Shown: positions 1-7,011 of the stretch, piece by piece | How positions within the stretch are numbered: the first letter of the stretch is position 1 | Layout of the letters: each line of letters starts with the position of its first letter | Assembly: GCA_017504065.1 (NCBI GenBank) | Contig: JAFVRU010000097.1 | Span: forward strand, 1-13,115 | DNA: 13,115 nt | From: Clostridia bacterium | Lineage (GTDB): Bacteria > Bacillota > Clostridia > Christensenellales > Borkfalkiaceae | Direction of reading: 5' to 3' | Program-made: the position numbers and the translations under genes | Notes under the pieces: model-generated | What the model saw: the letters and a program-made list of their open reading frames with translations, nothing else | What the model was told of the DNA's origin: nothing | Database searches by the model: none

Positions 1-1578
1 CCCGAAAAGATCGTCTACGATACGCCGTATTTAGAGCCGATTTTGAAGAACTCCTACGGGGTTATCGTATATCAAGAGCAGGTTATGCAAATATTCCAAC
101 AGCTCGCGGGCTATTCCTTGGGTCAAGCGGACTTGGTTCGCCGCGCCATGGCAAAGAAGAAGAAAAAAGAGCTGATGGAACAAAAGGACAAGTTCATCTA
201 CGGCGCGCCCGCGGAAGGGATTACGGGTTGCGCGGCAAAGGGGATTCCCCCCGAAGTCGCGGCGAAGATTTTCGGGGATATGGAGAGTTTCGCTTCGTAT
301 GCGTTCAATAAATCGCACGCGGCGGCGTATGCGGTAGTCGCGTACCGTACGGCGTATTTGAAACATTTCTATCCCAAGGAATTTTTGGCGGGTATTCTCA
401 ACGACCGTATCGATAAAATCGAAGAAGTTTCCAAGTACATTATGTACATGAAAGAAAAGAATATCGACGTTTTACCGCCCGACATCAACCGCTCCAAGAC
501 GATTTTCTGGGTGGAAGGGAACGGACTTCGGATCGGGCTTGGCGCGCTCCGCGGCGTAGGACAGGAAGCCATCGAAGCGGTAATACGGGAACGGGAAGAT
601 CGCGGTTTGTTTAAGGACTTTTCCGATTTCATTTCCCGTTGCGCGAAATACGTCAACAAACGGATTGTAGAAAGCCTGATCTATGCGGGGGCGTTCGATT
701 CGTTCGGCTATACCCGTCAGGCGTTTGCTTCGGTATACGAAGACGCTTTGGCACGCGCAAACGCTGTGGAGAAGCAAAAATCGGGAGCGCAAATTTCGCT
801 TTTTGGGAGTATAGTCGAAGAACAGGGCTTGGATATCGCGATTCCGAATTTGCCGGAATACGACACTATGGAACGGCTGTCCAAGGAAAAATCCGTGCTC
901 GGCGTATACGTCAGCGGACACCCGTTTGAAAAGTTTTTGCCGTATTTCAAGGACAGGACGTTCAACTGCTCCATGCTGAACGAATACGAAGAAGACGAAG
1001 AAACGGGCAGGAAAACGTACGCGGAAATTGCCGACGGGCAACAAATTACCATGGGCGGTATGATTTCCGCGTTCAAGAAACTCAAAACGCGTAGCGGTTC
1101 GTTGATGGCGTTCGTTACCGTGGAAGATTTGTACGGCTCGATCGAATGCGTATGCTTCCCGAAAGTATACGAACGTATCCGTGATTTTCTCGTGGTGGAC
1201 AAGGTCGTTTCGCTTTCGGGAAAAATCAGTATCGAAGACGAAAAACTGCCCGTGATTATCGTGGATAAAATGACGGAGTACGAATTGGAAGAAAATAAGA
1301 CGCCCCGTAAACCGGAGCAGGCGTTTGCGCAAACCGAGCCCGTTCGACCCAAGGAAAAGACGGACGCGGAAAAGCGGTTATGGTTGAACGTTACGGAGCT
1401 CGACGACGCGGACGTGGAAGAATTGTTGGAAACGTTGTCGTTTTATTCGGGCGAAACGCAAGTGTATTTTGTGAAAGACGGGAAGAAGATGCTGTGCTCG
1501 CAACGGGTAACGCCCAACAAAGCGCTCATGGCGGAGTTGTCTAGCTTTTTGTCGGAAAGTTGTATAAAATTGTTATAA
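1..1578 (+). CDS. dnaE: DNA polymerase III subunit alpha, DnaE type (3' part; start lies before the window)
   Basis: This is the C-terminal 525 residues of the replicative polymerase catalytic subunit; the frame is open from base 1, so the gene begins upstream. Numbering from the first visible codon, the YGVIVYQEQVM motif (19-29), the RRAMAKKKK stretch and SHAAAYAVVAYRTAYLK (105-121) are the hallmarks of the DnaE fingers region. A helix-hairpin-helix-like segment follows (GLGALRGVG, about 179-187). QISLF at 264-268 fits the beta-clamp-binding motif. An OB fold for single-stranded DNA lies at about 350-425, and a charged linker leads to a short C-terminal domain like that of Gram-positive DnaE proteins. 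The PHP and palm parts are outside the window. It ends 113 bp before pfkA with no clear terminator. The family is certain; PolC is excluded because that enzyme has a different domain order. Confidence 0.97.
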   Translation, partial: PEKIVYDTPYLEPILKNSYGVIVYQEQVMQIFQQLAGYSLGQADLVRRAMAKKKKKELMEQKDKFIYGAPAEGITGCAAKGIPPEVAAKIFGDMESFASYAFNKSHAAAYAVVAYRTAYLKHFYPKEFLAGILNDRIDKIEEVSKYIMYMKEKNIDVLPPDINRSKTIFWVEGNGLRIGLGALRGVGQEAIEAVIREREDRGLFKDFSDFISRCAKYVNKRIVESLIYAGAFDSFGYTRQAFASVYEDALARANAVEKQKSGAQISLFGSIVEEQGLDIAIPNLPEYDTMERLSKEKSVLGVYVSGHPFEKFLPYFKDRTFNCSMLNEYEEDEETGRKTYAEIADGQQITMGGMISAFKKLKTRSGSLMAFVTVEDLYGSIECVCFPKVYERIRDFLVVDKVVSLSGKISIEDEKLPVIIVDKMTEYELEENKTPRKPEQAFAQTEPVRPKEKTDAEKRLWLNVTELDDADVEELLETLSFYSGETQVYFVKDGKKMLCSQRVTPNKALMAELSSFLSESCIKLL

Positions 1579-1604
1579 AAAAACAAAAATCCTTTTAAAA
1601 ACAC

Positions 1605-1632
1605 TTGTTTTTTCTCAAAGATTTGCTATAAT
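1605..1632 (+). promoter_or_regulatory. Sigma-A-type promoter of pfkA
   Basis: The -35 box TTGTTT is at 1605-1610 and the -10 box TATAAT at 1627-1632, with a 16-bp spacer. The TGC just before the -10 box makes an extended -10 element. Transcription should start near 1639. It lies in the AT-rich gap behind dnaE, so pfkA can be expressed independently of the polymerase gene. Confidence 0.8.
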
Positions 1633-1641
1633 AGAATAGGC

Positions 1642-1658
1642 AATAAACGGAGTTTATT
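1642..1658 (+). promoter_or_regulatory. Perfect small hairpin at the 5' end of the pfkA leader
   Basis: AATAAAC (1642-1648) pairs with GTTTATT (1652-1658) around a GGA loop, a perfect 7-bp stem. It begins only a few bases after the predicted transcription start. A hairpin at the extreme 5' end commonly protects an mRNA from 5'-dependent decay, but that role is inference here. The stem is AT-rich and so only moderately stable. Confidence 0.4.
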
Positions 1659-1691
1659 TACAAAGAAGAACGAAAAGAGGTAATAGTTAGG

Positions 1692-2654
1692 ATGAAACGG
1701 ATTGGATTGTTGACGAGCGGCGGCGACGCGCCGGGCATGAACGCGGCGATTCGCGCAGTAGTTCGTTCGGGGATTTATTTCGGTATGGAAGTATACGGTA
1801 TCGAACGCGGTTACGCAGGGCTTATTGAAAACAACGTAGTCCCGATGGAAATGCGTAGCGTTTCAAATATCGTGCAATGCGGCGGTACGCGTTTGCGTAC
1901 GGCAAGATGCATGGAAATGATGACGAAAGAAGGGCAACAGCAAGCGGTTCGCACGCTCGAAAAGAACGGGATCGACGGCTTGGTCGTTATCGGCGGCGAC
2001 GGCTCGTTCCGCGGCGCGAAAATTTTAAGCGAAGAATACGGCGTGCCTACGATCGGGATTCCCGGTACGATCGATAACGACTTGGAATATACCGATTATA
2101 CGCTCGGTTTCGATACGGCGGTCAATACCTGCTTGGACATTATCAACAAGCTCCGCGATACCATGACTTCGCACGAACGGATCTCGGTTGTGGAAGTTAT
2201 GGGCAGACATTGCGGGGATATCGCGTTGTATAGCGGGATCGCTTCGGGCGCGGAGATTATCGTTGTGCCTGAAATCGAATTTAATTTGGAACAAATTTTG
2301 GCTCGGATCAACCGCTCTCGCGCAAACGGGAAACACTCGAATATCGTCATCGTAGCCGAAGGGGTTATGAGCGCGGACAATTTCGCAAAGAAGTTACAAA
2401 GCGGCACGGAATATTCCGTACGTCCCACGTGTATCGGGCACGTACAGCGCGGCGGTTCTCCGTCGATGGCAGACAGAATGTTGGCTGCGCAGTTCGGGAA
2501 CAAGGCGGTGCGCCTGTTGAACGATGGCATCGGTAACCGCGTCGTTGGAATTCGGAATAATAAGATCATCGATATGGACATTATTGAAGCCGTCTCGATG
2601 AAGAAAACGTTTAATTATGAGTTATATGAAACGTTGCAAATGATTTCCATGTAA
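1692..2654 (+). CDS. pfkA: ATP-dependent 6-phosphofructokinase
   Basis: This enzyme phosphorylates fructose 6-phosphate to fructose 1,6-bisphosphate with ATP, the committed step of glycolysis, in the cytoplasm. At 320 residues it has the classic bacterial PfkA length. Visible motifs are the N-terminal nucleotide loop TSGGDAPGMN (8-17), GGDGS (101-105), PGTIDND (124-130) with the catalytic Asp128, MGR (170-172) and GHVQRGG (249-255). Gly in GGDGS, rather than the GGDD of pyrophosphate-dependent enzymes, indicates ATP use. The ATG at 1692 is preceded by AAAGAGG (1674-1680), with a rather long 11-nt gap, and the protein begins exactly at the family's usual MKRIG start. Behind dnaE this is standard Firmicutes gene order, but pyruvate kinase, often next, is replaced by a PfkB-type kinase. 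Confidence 0.98.
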   Translation: MKRIGLLTSGGDAPGMNAAIRAVVRSGIYFGMEVYGIERGYAGLIENNVVPMEMRSVSNIVQCGGTRLRTARCMEMMTKEGQQQAVRTLEKNGIDGLVVIGGDGSFRGAKILSEEYGVPTIGIPGTIDNDLEYTDYTLGFDTAVNTCLDIINKLRDTMTSHERISVVEVMGRHCGDIALYSGIASGAEIIVVPEIEFNLEQILARINRSRANGKHSNIVIVAEGVMSADNFAKKLQSGTEYSVRPTCIGHVQRGGSPSMADRMLAAQFGNKAVRLLNDGIGNRVVGIRNNKIIDMDIIEAVSMKKTFNYELYETLQMISM

Positions 2655-2661
2655 AAGAAAT

Positions 2662-2692
2662 AGACCGTTCGTTTTCAGGACGGTTTTTTCTT
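2662..2692 (+). terminator. Rho-independent terminator after pfkA
   Basis: ACCGTTC (2664-2670) pairs with GGACGGT (2678-2684) with one G-U pair, around a 7-nt loop, and runs directly into a T tract (2684-2689, then CTT). It lies only 38 bp before the next start codon, and I see no good promoter in between, so pfkB may depend on partial read-through. Confidence 0.85.
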
Positions 2693-2729
2693 GGGGAATG
2701 CAGTAAACAACGTTCGAAAAGGAGAGAAA

Positions 2730-3653
2730 ATGATTTTAACGGTTTGTATGAGTCCTTGTATGGACGTTACGATAGAAGTCGACGCGTTGAACGTCGGAAA
2801 GACGAACGTATTAAAACGCAAGTCGGTTTCGTTCGGCGGGAAAGCGTTGAACGTTGCGATCGGAGCGGCAAGACTCGGTTGCGAAGCGTATACGACGGGG
2901 CTGATGTACAATGAAAACGGCTACATGTTCGAAAACGCGTTGGATAAAGAAGGCGTACCGTTTACGTTCGTTTGGAATAAGGGCAGAGTTCGTGAAAACT
3001 ACAAATTCATCGACCGCCGTTCGATGCTAACGGAAGTCAACGACGTCGGCGAAGCGGTAACGGGCGAAAAGGCGGACGAAGTTTTGGGCTTGGTGCGCAT
3101 GCTTTCCGCAAAAAGCCAAGTTACGGTATTGTCGGGCAGTTTACCCCGCGGGTTAGACCCTGAACATTACGGCAAGCTTGCCAAAGCGGTGGACGAACGC
3201 TCGATGATCATTGCGGACGCGTCGGGACAAAGAATGTATTCCGCTTTGACGAACGGAGTCGATCTCGTCAAACCGAACATGGAAGAATTGGAAAACACGC
3301 TCGGCAGACAGTTGACGAGTAAGGAAGATATGCTTGCGGGTTGCTACGAATTGTTGGATCGGGGCGCGAAACGGGTATTGCTTTCCTTGGGCAAACAGGG
3401 CGCGGTGATTACGGACGGCAAGGAAAACTTCCATTGCAAGAGTATGAACGTAGCCGTCAATTCCACGGTCGGCGCAGGCGACGCGATGGTAGCGGCTGCG
3501 GCGATCAAGTTGGAGCAGGGCGCTCCGCTTGCGGAAATTTTACGCTCTGGCGTTGCCGCGGGTACGGCGCGGGTCATGACGGCGGAACAGGTTTCGTTCA
3601 CGAAAGAGAAGTACAATGAAGTGCTCGCAGGCTTACACGTAACCAGAATTTAA
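2730..3653 (+). CDS. pfkB: PfkB-family sugar-phosphate kinase, probably 1-phosphofructokinase
   Basis: This is a ribokinase-fold kinase of the FruK/LacC/PfkB group, which phosphorylates fructose 1-phosphate, tagatose 6-phosphate or fructose 6-phosphate with ATP. The 307-residue product has the group's marks: a substrate-site GGK (36-38), an R-x-N-x-K region near 88-93, SGSLPRGL (135-142), the NxxE motif in KPNMEEL (181-187), and an ATP/anion-hole GAGD (248-251) with catalytic Asp251. The usual GGKGxN reads GGKALN here, a small oddity. The start at 2730 is fixed by AGGAG (2720-2724) five bases ahead; an upstream in-frame TTG at 2691 falls inside the terminator and is unlikely. No PTS fructose permease or regulator is adjacent, so the exact substrate is uncertain. 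Confidence 0.9.
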   Translation: MILTVCMSPCMDVTIEVDALNVGKTNVLKRKSVSFGGKALNVAIGAARLGCEAYTTGLMYNENGYMFENALDKEGVPFTFVWNKGRVRENYKFIDRRSMLTEVNDVGEAVTGEKADEVLGLVRMLSAKSQVTVLSGSLPRGLDPEHYGKLAKAVDERSMIIADASGQRMYSALTNGVDLVKPNMEELENTLGRQLTSKEDMLAGCYELLDRGAKRVLLSLGKQGAVITDGKENFHCKSMNVAVNSTVGAGDAMVAAAAIKLEQGAPLAEILRSGVAAGTARVMTAEQVSFTKEKYNEVLAGLHVTRI

Positions 3654-3665
3654 AAAGAAATTTTC

Positions 3666-3694
3666 AAAGCAGGTACTTTTTTACCTGCTTTTTT
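3666..3694 (+). terminator. Strong Rho-independent terminator after pfkB
   Basis: AAAGCAGGTA (3666-3675) and TACCTGCTTT (3682-3691) form a perfect 10-bp stem with a CTTTTT loop, followed by T's to 3694. The flanking A and T runs mean it could also work on the minus strand. Confidence 0.95.
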
Positions 3695-3917
3695 CATACA
3701 ATACAGTATTCCCCGCAAGAACGAATGGCGAAACGCTCGCGTTCGGTTCGGGTAACGGGTAGAAGTCGGAAAAGGCGCTGCTTGGATAAAGACAGGGGAG
3801 TTCGGTTCACGCTTTGCAACCTTGCGTTGCAAAGAAGAACGTCGGAATACGATCGCGTAGCCGCGGCGCTCTGTCGCGGCTTTTCTAACGCTCACGGCAA
3901 AATATTCCTTGAAAACG
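3695..3917. other. Non-coding interval with two hairpins
   Basis: The gap between the pfkB stop and the next start (3654-3974) exceeds 300 bp. Besides the terminator before it and the promoter after it, it holds a perfect 9-bp stem (3812-3820 with 3826-3834, loop CTTGC) and a perfect 7-bp stem AGCCGCG/CGCGGCT (3859-3865 with 3875-3881) that ends in TTTT, like a weak terminator. GTTCGGTTC occurs twice, near 3741 and 3800. ORFs on both strands here have arginine-rich, low-complexity products, no ribosome binding site and no family resemblance, so I do not call them genes. A structured RNA is possible but I do not recognise one. Confidence 0.4.
3859..3884 (+). terminator. Possible weak terminator hairpin
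   Basis: The GC-rich perfect 7-bp stem AGCCGCG/CGCGGCT has a 9-nt loop and is followed by TTTT. It sits 34 bp before the promoter of the next gene and is not preceded by a recognised gene, so it would end either an unrecognised transcript or read-through from pfkB. Confidence 0.4.
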
Positions 3918-3946
3918 TTGACTTTACACAAAAAAAGTATTATAAT
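3918..3946 (+). promoter_or_regulatory. Near-consensus sigma-A promoter of the SGNH hydrolase operon
   Basis: The -35 box TTGACT (3918-3923) matches five of six consensus bases. The spacer is 17 bp and the -10 box TATAAT (3941-3946) is perfect. The predicted start near 3953 leaves a leader of about 22 nt. Its position rules out upstream in-frame start codons for the following gene. Confidence 0.88.
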
Positions 3947-3974
3947 AATGCCAACGAAAAAAGGACGAAAAAAG

Positions 3975-5096
3975 ATGAATATTGCCGATATTGATAAAAA
4001 TTTAGCCTATACCGTCATTACCGAAACGGATATTTGTTGGCTTAACGCGAAAGAACAACCCTTTGCCCTGCACGGCGTAACGTATGCGGAAAACGAAAAC
4101 CGTTATCGCCGCATGACGAAAGAAGTGGCGAATTCTCCCGATCTTGGGGAAGGCGTACCGTATCTGTGCTACTGCACGGCGGGCGGACGTTTGCGGTTTA
4201 AGACAAACTCGCCCTACGTCGCGCTCAAATGCGTAGTGCCCAATCAGGATATAATGGAACATATGACCATAGTCGGCAGTTTCGGGTTTTCCATTCGCTC
4301 CGACGGGAAATACGCGGGGAAATACTCCCCGATTTGGAAAAATATTTTAAACCCGATGGAAGGGGAAGTCGCGAAAGACGGCGTGTATTACTCGACGGAT
4401 AGCGGCAAAATCTCGTTCGACGGGATTCGGTATTTGCCGGGCGAAGGTATGCACGAAGTCGATTTATACTTCCCGTTATACGGCGGCGTAGTGGAATTTT
4501 TTGTCGGGGTCAAGGACGGCTCGGAAATTTTACCGCCGCGCCCGTATACGTACCAAAAGCCCGTTTTGTTCTACGGCTCGTCGATTACGCAGGGGGGCTG
4601 CGCTTCCCGTTCGGACAACGATTACGTATCGATGGTTTGCCGTTGGTTGAATACCGAATATCTCAATCTCGGCTTCTCGGGTAGTGCGAAAGGGGAAAAG
4701 AGCATGGTGGACTATCTCGCTTCGCTCGATCCGTCCGTGTACGTGATTGATTACGATCACAATGCGGGGAATGCGGAGCATTTACAACGCACGCATTATC
4801 CGTTGTATCAAGCGCTCCGAGAGAAGCACCCGCAAACGCCGATTGTGTTTATTACGAAACCCGACTGCGACAACGACCCGAATGCAGACGAGCGCAAAGC
4901 GGTGATTTACGCAACGTATCAAAAGGCGGTTGCGCAAGGCGATGAAAACGTATCGTTTATCGACGGGAAAACGTTATTCGGTACGGAAGAACGCGACGCC
5001 TGTACGGTGGACGGGATTCACCCTAACGATTTGGGCTTCTACCGCATGGCAAAAACGGTGTATCCCGTGTTGAGAAAATACTTGGTCAAAGAATAA
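3975..5096 (+). CDS. SGNH/GDSL-type hydrolase with N-terminal GxDLY-like domain
   Basis: This is a probable cytoplasmic esterase or deacylase; its substrate is unknown. The 373-residue protein has an N-terminal beta-rich region (about 1-185) ending near EVDLYFPLY (161-169), which resembles the GxDLY domain often fused to GDSL lipases. The SGNH domain follows: GSSITQG (201-207) with nucleophile Ser203, NLGFSGSAKGE (231-241) supplying the oxyanion glycine, DYDHNA (259-264) with block III Asn263, and DGIHPNDLGF (346-355) with the Asp346/His349 pair. No signal peptide is present, so an intracellular role such as deacylating an imported sugar or product fits. The start at 3975 is set by AAGGA (3961-3965) and by the promoter, which lies downstream of or overlaps the earlier candidate starts. 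It leads a three-gene transcript. Confidence 0.88.
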   Translation: MNIADIDKNLAYTVITETDICWLNAKEQPFALHGVTYAENENRYRRMTKEVANSPDLGEGVPYLCYCTAGGRLRFKTNSPYVALKCVVPNQDIMEHMTIVGSFGFSIRSDGKYAGKYSPIWKNILNPMEGEVAKDGVYYSTDSGKISFDGIRYLPGEGMHEVDLYFPLYGGVVEFFVGVKDGSEILPPRPYTYQKPVLFYGSSITQGGCASRSDNDYVSMVCRWLNTEYLNLGFSGSAKGEKSMVDYLASLDPSVYVIDYDHNAGNAEHLQRTHYPLYQALREKHPQTPIVFITKPDCDNDPNADERKAVIYATYQKAVAQGDENVSFIDGKTLFGTEERDACTVDGIHPNDLGFYRMAKTVYPVLRKYLVKE

Positions 5097-5148
5097 ACGC
5101 GCCACGCATAATTTTTTGTCGCGCGGCATATTAATAAGGAGTACGGTT

Positions 5149-5343
5149 ATGGATTACAAACAACAACAAGACGAATTTGACGAAGTCAAATGGTACGACA
5201 GCATTTTAGCGGGTGAAGATCGTTGCGGGGATTACGAATTTTGCGGCTATTGTCGCAAAGAAGAACCCTATCCTTGCGCTCGGGCGCGGGAACGGTATTC
5301 CAAAAAATACGTCCGCATAGGGATTCTTCGCCGCCACGTATAA
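5149..5343 (+). CDS. Small four-cysteine protein of unknown function
   Basis: The product is 64 residues and I do not recognise a family. The ATG at 5149 follows a perfect AAGGAG (5136-5141) at 7 nt, which strongly supports translation. The N-terminal third is acidic (MDYKQQQDEFDEV) and the C-terminal third very basic. Four cysteines in the middle (C26, C32, C35, C43; spacing C-x5-C-x2-C-x7-C) could bind zinc or an iron-sulfur cluster, although a structural role cannot be excluded. It has no signal peptide or membrane segment. It lies between the hydrolase (52 bp before) and the membrane protein (13 bp after), apparently in one transcript. Confidence 0.75.
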   Translation: MDYKQQQDEFDEVKWYDSILAGEDRCGDYEFCGYCRKEEPYPCARARERYSKKYVRIGILRRHV

Positions 5344-5356
5344 AAAAGGAGTATCT

Positions 5357-5836
5357 ATGAAAAAATCGGAAAAGATCATTACGGCGCTTTTAACGATCGG
5401 GATCGGCATTTTACTCATGGTGATGAAAGGGAATTTTATTAGCTTGCTCATGACCATCGCGGGTGCGGGGTTGATCGTCGTCGGCGTCGTAGATCTGTTT
5501 TCCCGTCAATTCCCGCCTGCGGTCGTGAAAGTGATTACGGGCGGATTGATCATCATTTGCGGTTGGGCGGCGGTTTCGGCGGTTTTGTACGTCGTTTCGG
5601 CAATTCTGCTCGTGTTTGGGATTTTGCTCTTATACGACAAACTCAAACGCCACGTCCGTTGCAATCCGCTTTGGCGCACGGTTTGTTATTATACCGTGCC
5701 TACGGGTATGATACTGGTCGGCGTGCTGTTTTTATTCCACCAAGGCAAAGTCGTTACGCCCATCTTTATTTTGAGCGGTATCGTCGCGCTCATCGTCGGC
5801 GGAGTATTGCTGTTTCAAGCACTCTCCGAAGAATAA
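5357..5836 (+). CDS. DUF308/HdeD-like six-helix membrane protein
   Basis: This is a small integral membrane protein of unknown biochemical role. The 159 residues are almost all hydrophobic, with six predicted helices at about 7-23, 27-48, 54-72, 74-93, 109-128 and 132-153. A short basic loop (94-107, DKLKRHVRCNPLWR) separates the first four from the last two. This repeated GI-rich helix pattern is typical of the DUF308 family, which includes the E. coli acid-stress protein HdeD; the link to acid stress here is not shown. AAGGAG (5346-5351) precedes the ATG by five bases. It is the last gene of the transcript, ending at a clear terminator. Confidence 0.8.
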   Translation: MKKSEKIITALLTIGIGILLMVMKGNFISLLMTIAGAGLIVVGVVDLFSRQFPPAVVKVITGGLIIICGWAAVSAVLYVVSAILLVFGILLLYDKLKRHVRCNPLWRTVCYYTVPTGMILVGVLFLFHQGKVVTPIFILSGIVALIVGGVLLFQALSEE

Positions 5837-5843
5837 AACTCTG

Positions 5844-5874
5844 AAAGTCTTGCGTAAAAGCAGGGCTTTTTTTT
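5844..5874 (+). terminator. Rho-independent terminator of the SGNH operon
   Basis: A 10-bp stem with two G-U pairs (5844-5853 with 5860-5869, loop GTAAAA) is followed by a run of eight T's (5867-5874). It starts 8 bp after the stop codon. Confidence 0.92.
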
Positions 5875-5886
5875 GCGCTCGAATAC

Positions 5887-5915
5887 TTGCAATTTTAGCC
5901 AAGGTATGTTACAAT
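5887..5915 (+). promoter_or_regulatory. Sigma-A promoter of the lipoprotein pair
   Basis: The -35 box TTGCAA (5887-5892), a 17-bp spacer and the -10 box TACAAT (5910-5915) preceded by TGT (extended -10) place the start near 5922. That leaves a very short leader carrying AGGAGA (5924-5929). The promoter excludes the upstream in-frame TTG at 5850 as a start codon. Confidence 0.82.
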
Positions 5916-5936
5916 AAAAATATAGGAGAAAGTGCT

Positions 5937-6980
5937 ATGAAAAGAAAAGTTTTAGCGGCGGTATGTTTTAGCGTAATATTCGCGTTTAGCGCGATGGCTT
6001 GCGGTGGGGAAAAGGACAAAGACGAAATACGGTTTAAAACGCTCACAGTAAGCGGAACGACGGTAACAAGCGAAGTTTCTTTCTCGAATGCAACGGCGGA
6101 TTTCTCGTTTGCAAATGAAATCGAAGTGAACGGCAACGCAAGCTATACAGTAGCGAGCGATCCAAACGGAACGAAAGTGTACGAAACGAAGGTCGTACCT
6201 TTGGCGGAAGGGGATAATACGTTTTACATATTGGAAACGGTGGACGGCAAGACAACGACGTATACGGTAACGCTCCGCCGCAAACCGACGTATAGGGTTT
6301 GGTTTATAACGAAAGACGGTTCTGCCGTGGAGAGTCAAACGATCGAAGAAGGCGCTTTGGCGACCGAACCGACGACAACTCCGATTAAATTGGGGTATAC
6401 GTTCGCGGGTTGGGATTACGATTTTTCACAGCCGATTACAAAGAAAATAGGGATCAACGCGCAATGGACGGTCAATGCGGAAATGTCGCCGTTCACGTTC
6501 GCGTCTACGGCAACAACTTGTGAGATTATGAGTTTGATTGATAAAGAAGTAACGTCGGTTACCATTCCAGATTACGTAACAAGTATCGGTACGCCTGCGT
6601 TCTATGGTTGCAAAAATTTGGAGAATGTAACAATTCCGAACAGCGTAACAAGTATTGGCATTAAAGCGTTCTACGAATGTAGTAGCATGACGAGTATCAC
6701 GATTGGAGAAAAAGTGGAAAGTATCGCCGATTCTGCGTTCAAATATTGCGACAAATTGACAAACATCATCATTCCCGATCACGTAACAAGCATTGATAAG
6801 GCGGCTTTTGCGTATTGTAGCAAATTGACTATTTATTGCGAAGCGACGAGCCAGCCGAGCGGTTGGTCGAGTAAGTGGAATTCTTCGAATTGTCCCGTAT
6901 ATTGGTATAGCGAAACAGAGCCGTTGGAGAGCGGGAATTATTGGCATTACGTTGACGGAAAAGTAGTAGTATGGGAATAG
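5937..6980 (+). CDS. Surface lipoprotein with cadherin-like, InlB-type and BspA leucine-rich repeat domains
   Basis: This is a secreted surface protein of 347 residues, probably for binding host or polymer ligands. A basic N-terminus and hydrophobic stretch end at a lipobox-like AMAC, giving a lipidated Cys22; the box is imperfect because position -3 is Ala. Domains in order: a cadherin-like beta sandwich (about 33-114, ending TYTVTLRR), an InlB/Listeria-Bacteroides-type repeat (about 117-177, GYTFAGW then INAQW), and four BspA-type LRR_5 units of 23 residues (206-297, with Ile at 210, 233, 256 and 279). The C-terminal tail is rich in Trp and Tyr, ending VDGKVVVWE. AGGAGA lies eight bases before the ATG. 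A second lipoprotein follows after 31 bp. The LRR part has more ACA and GTA codons than neighbouring genes, so it may evolve or spread by repeat recombination. Confidence 0.85.
   Translation: MKRKVLAAVCFSVIFAFSAMACGGEKDKDEIRFKTLTVSGTTVTSEVSFSNATADFSFANEIEVNGNASYTVASDPNGTKVYETKVVPLAEGDNTFYILETVDGKTTTYTVTLRRKPTYRVWFITKDGSAVESQTIEEGALATEPTTTPIKLGYTFAGWDYDFSQPITKKIGINAQWTVNAEMSPFTFASTATTCEIMSLIDKEVTSVTIPDYVTSIGTPAFYGCKNLENVTIPNSVTSIGIKAFYECSSMTSITIGEKVESIADSAFKYCDKLTNIIIPDHVTSIDKAAFAYCSKLTIYCEATSQPSGWSSKWNSSNCPVYWYSETEPLESGNYWHYVDGKVVVWE
6552..6827 (+). repeat. Tandem 69-bp coding repeat (four leucine-rich repeat units)
   Basis: Four consecutive 69-bp units encode the 23-residue BspA-type repeats. 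The DNA is visibly conserved in the core: three units carry the GTAACAAG-AT-G block encoding VTSI at the same offset, while the third unit differs (VESI). This fits expansion from a common unit with later drift. Confidence 0.8.
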
Positions 6981-7011
6981 TGTAATAAAAAAAGCGAAAG
7001 GAGAGATTACG

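Noticed and set aside
472..1332. Minus-strand ORF of 286 codons inside dnaE
   Set aside because: It is antisense to the conserved polymerase gene, with a biased Arg/Phe composition typical of shadows.
3650..3931. Minus-strand ORF in the same gap
   Set aside because: It reads through the pfkB terminator and has no ribosome binding site or recognisable product.
3725..3994. Plus-strand ORF in the gap after pfkB
   Set aside because: It has no ribosome binding site, reads through both hairpins and the next promoter, and ends inside the hydrolase gene; the product is Arg/Lys-rich without motifs.
5097..5148. GC-rich then T-rich stretch after the SGNH gene as a terminator
   Set aside because: The GCGCG-type segments do not form a continuous stem ahead of the T run, and the next gene has no promoter, so it is more likely an ordinary intercistronic gap.
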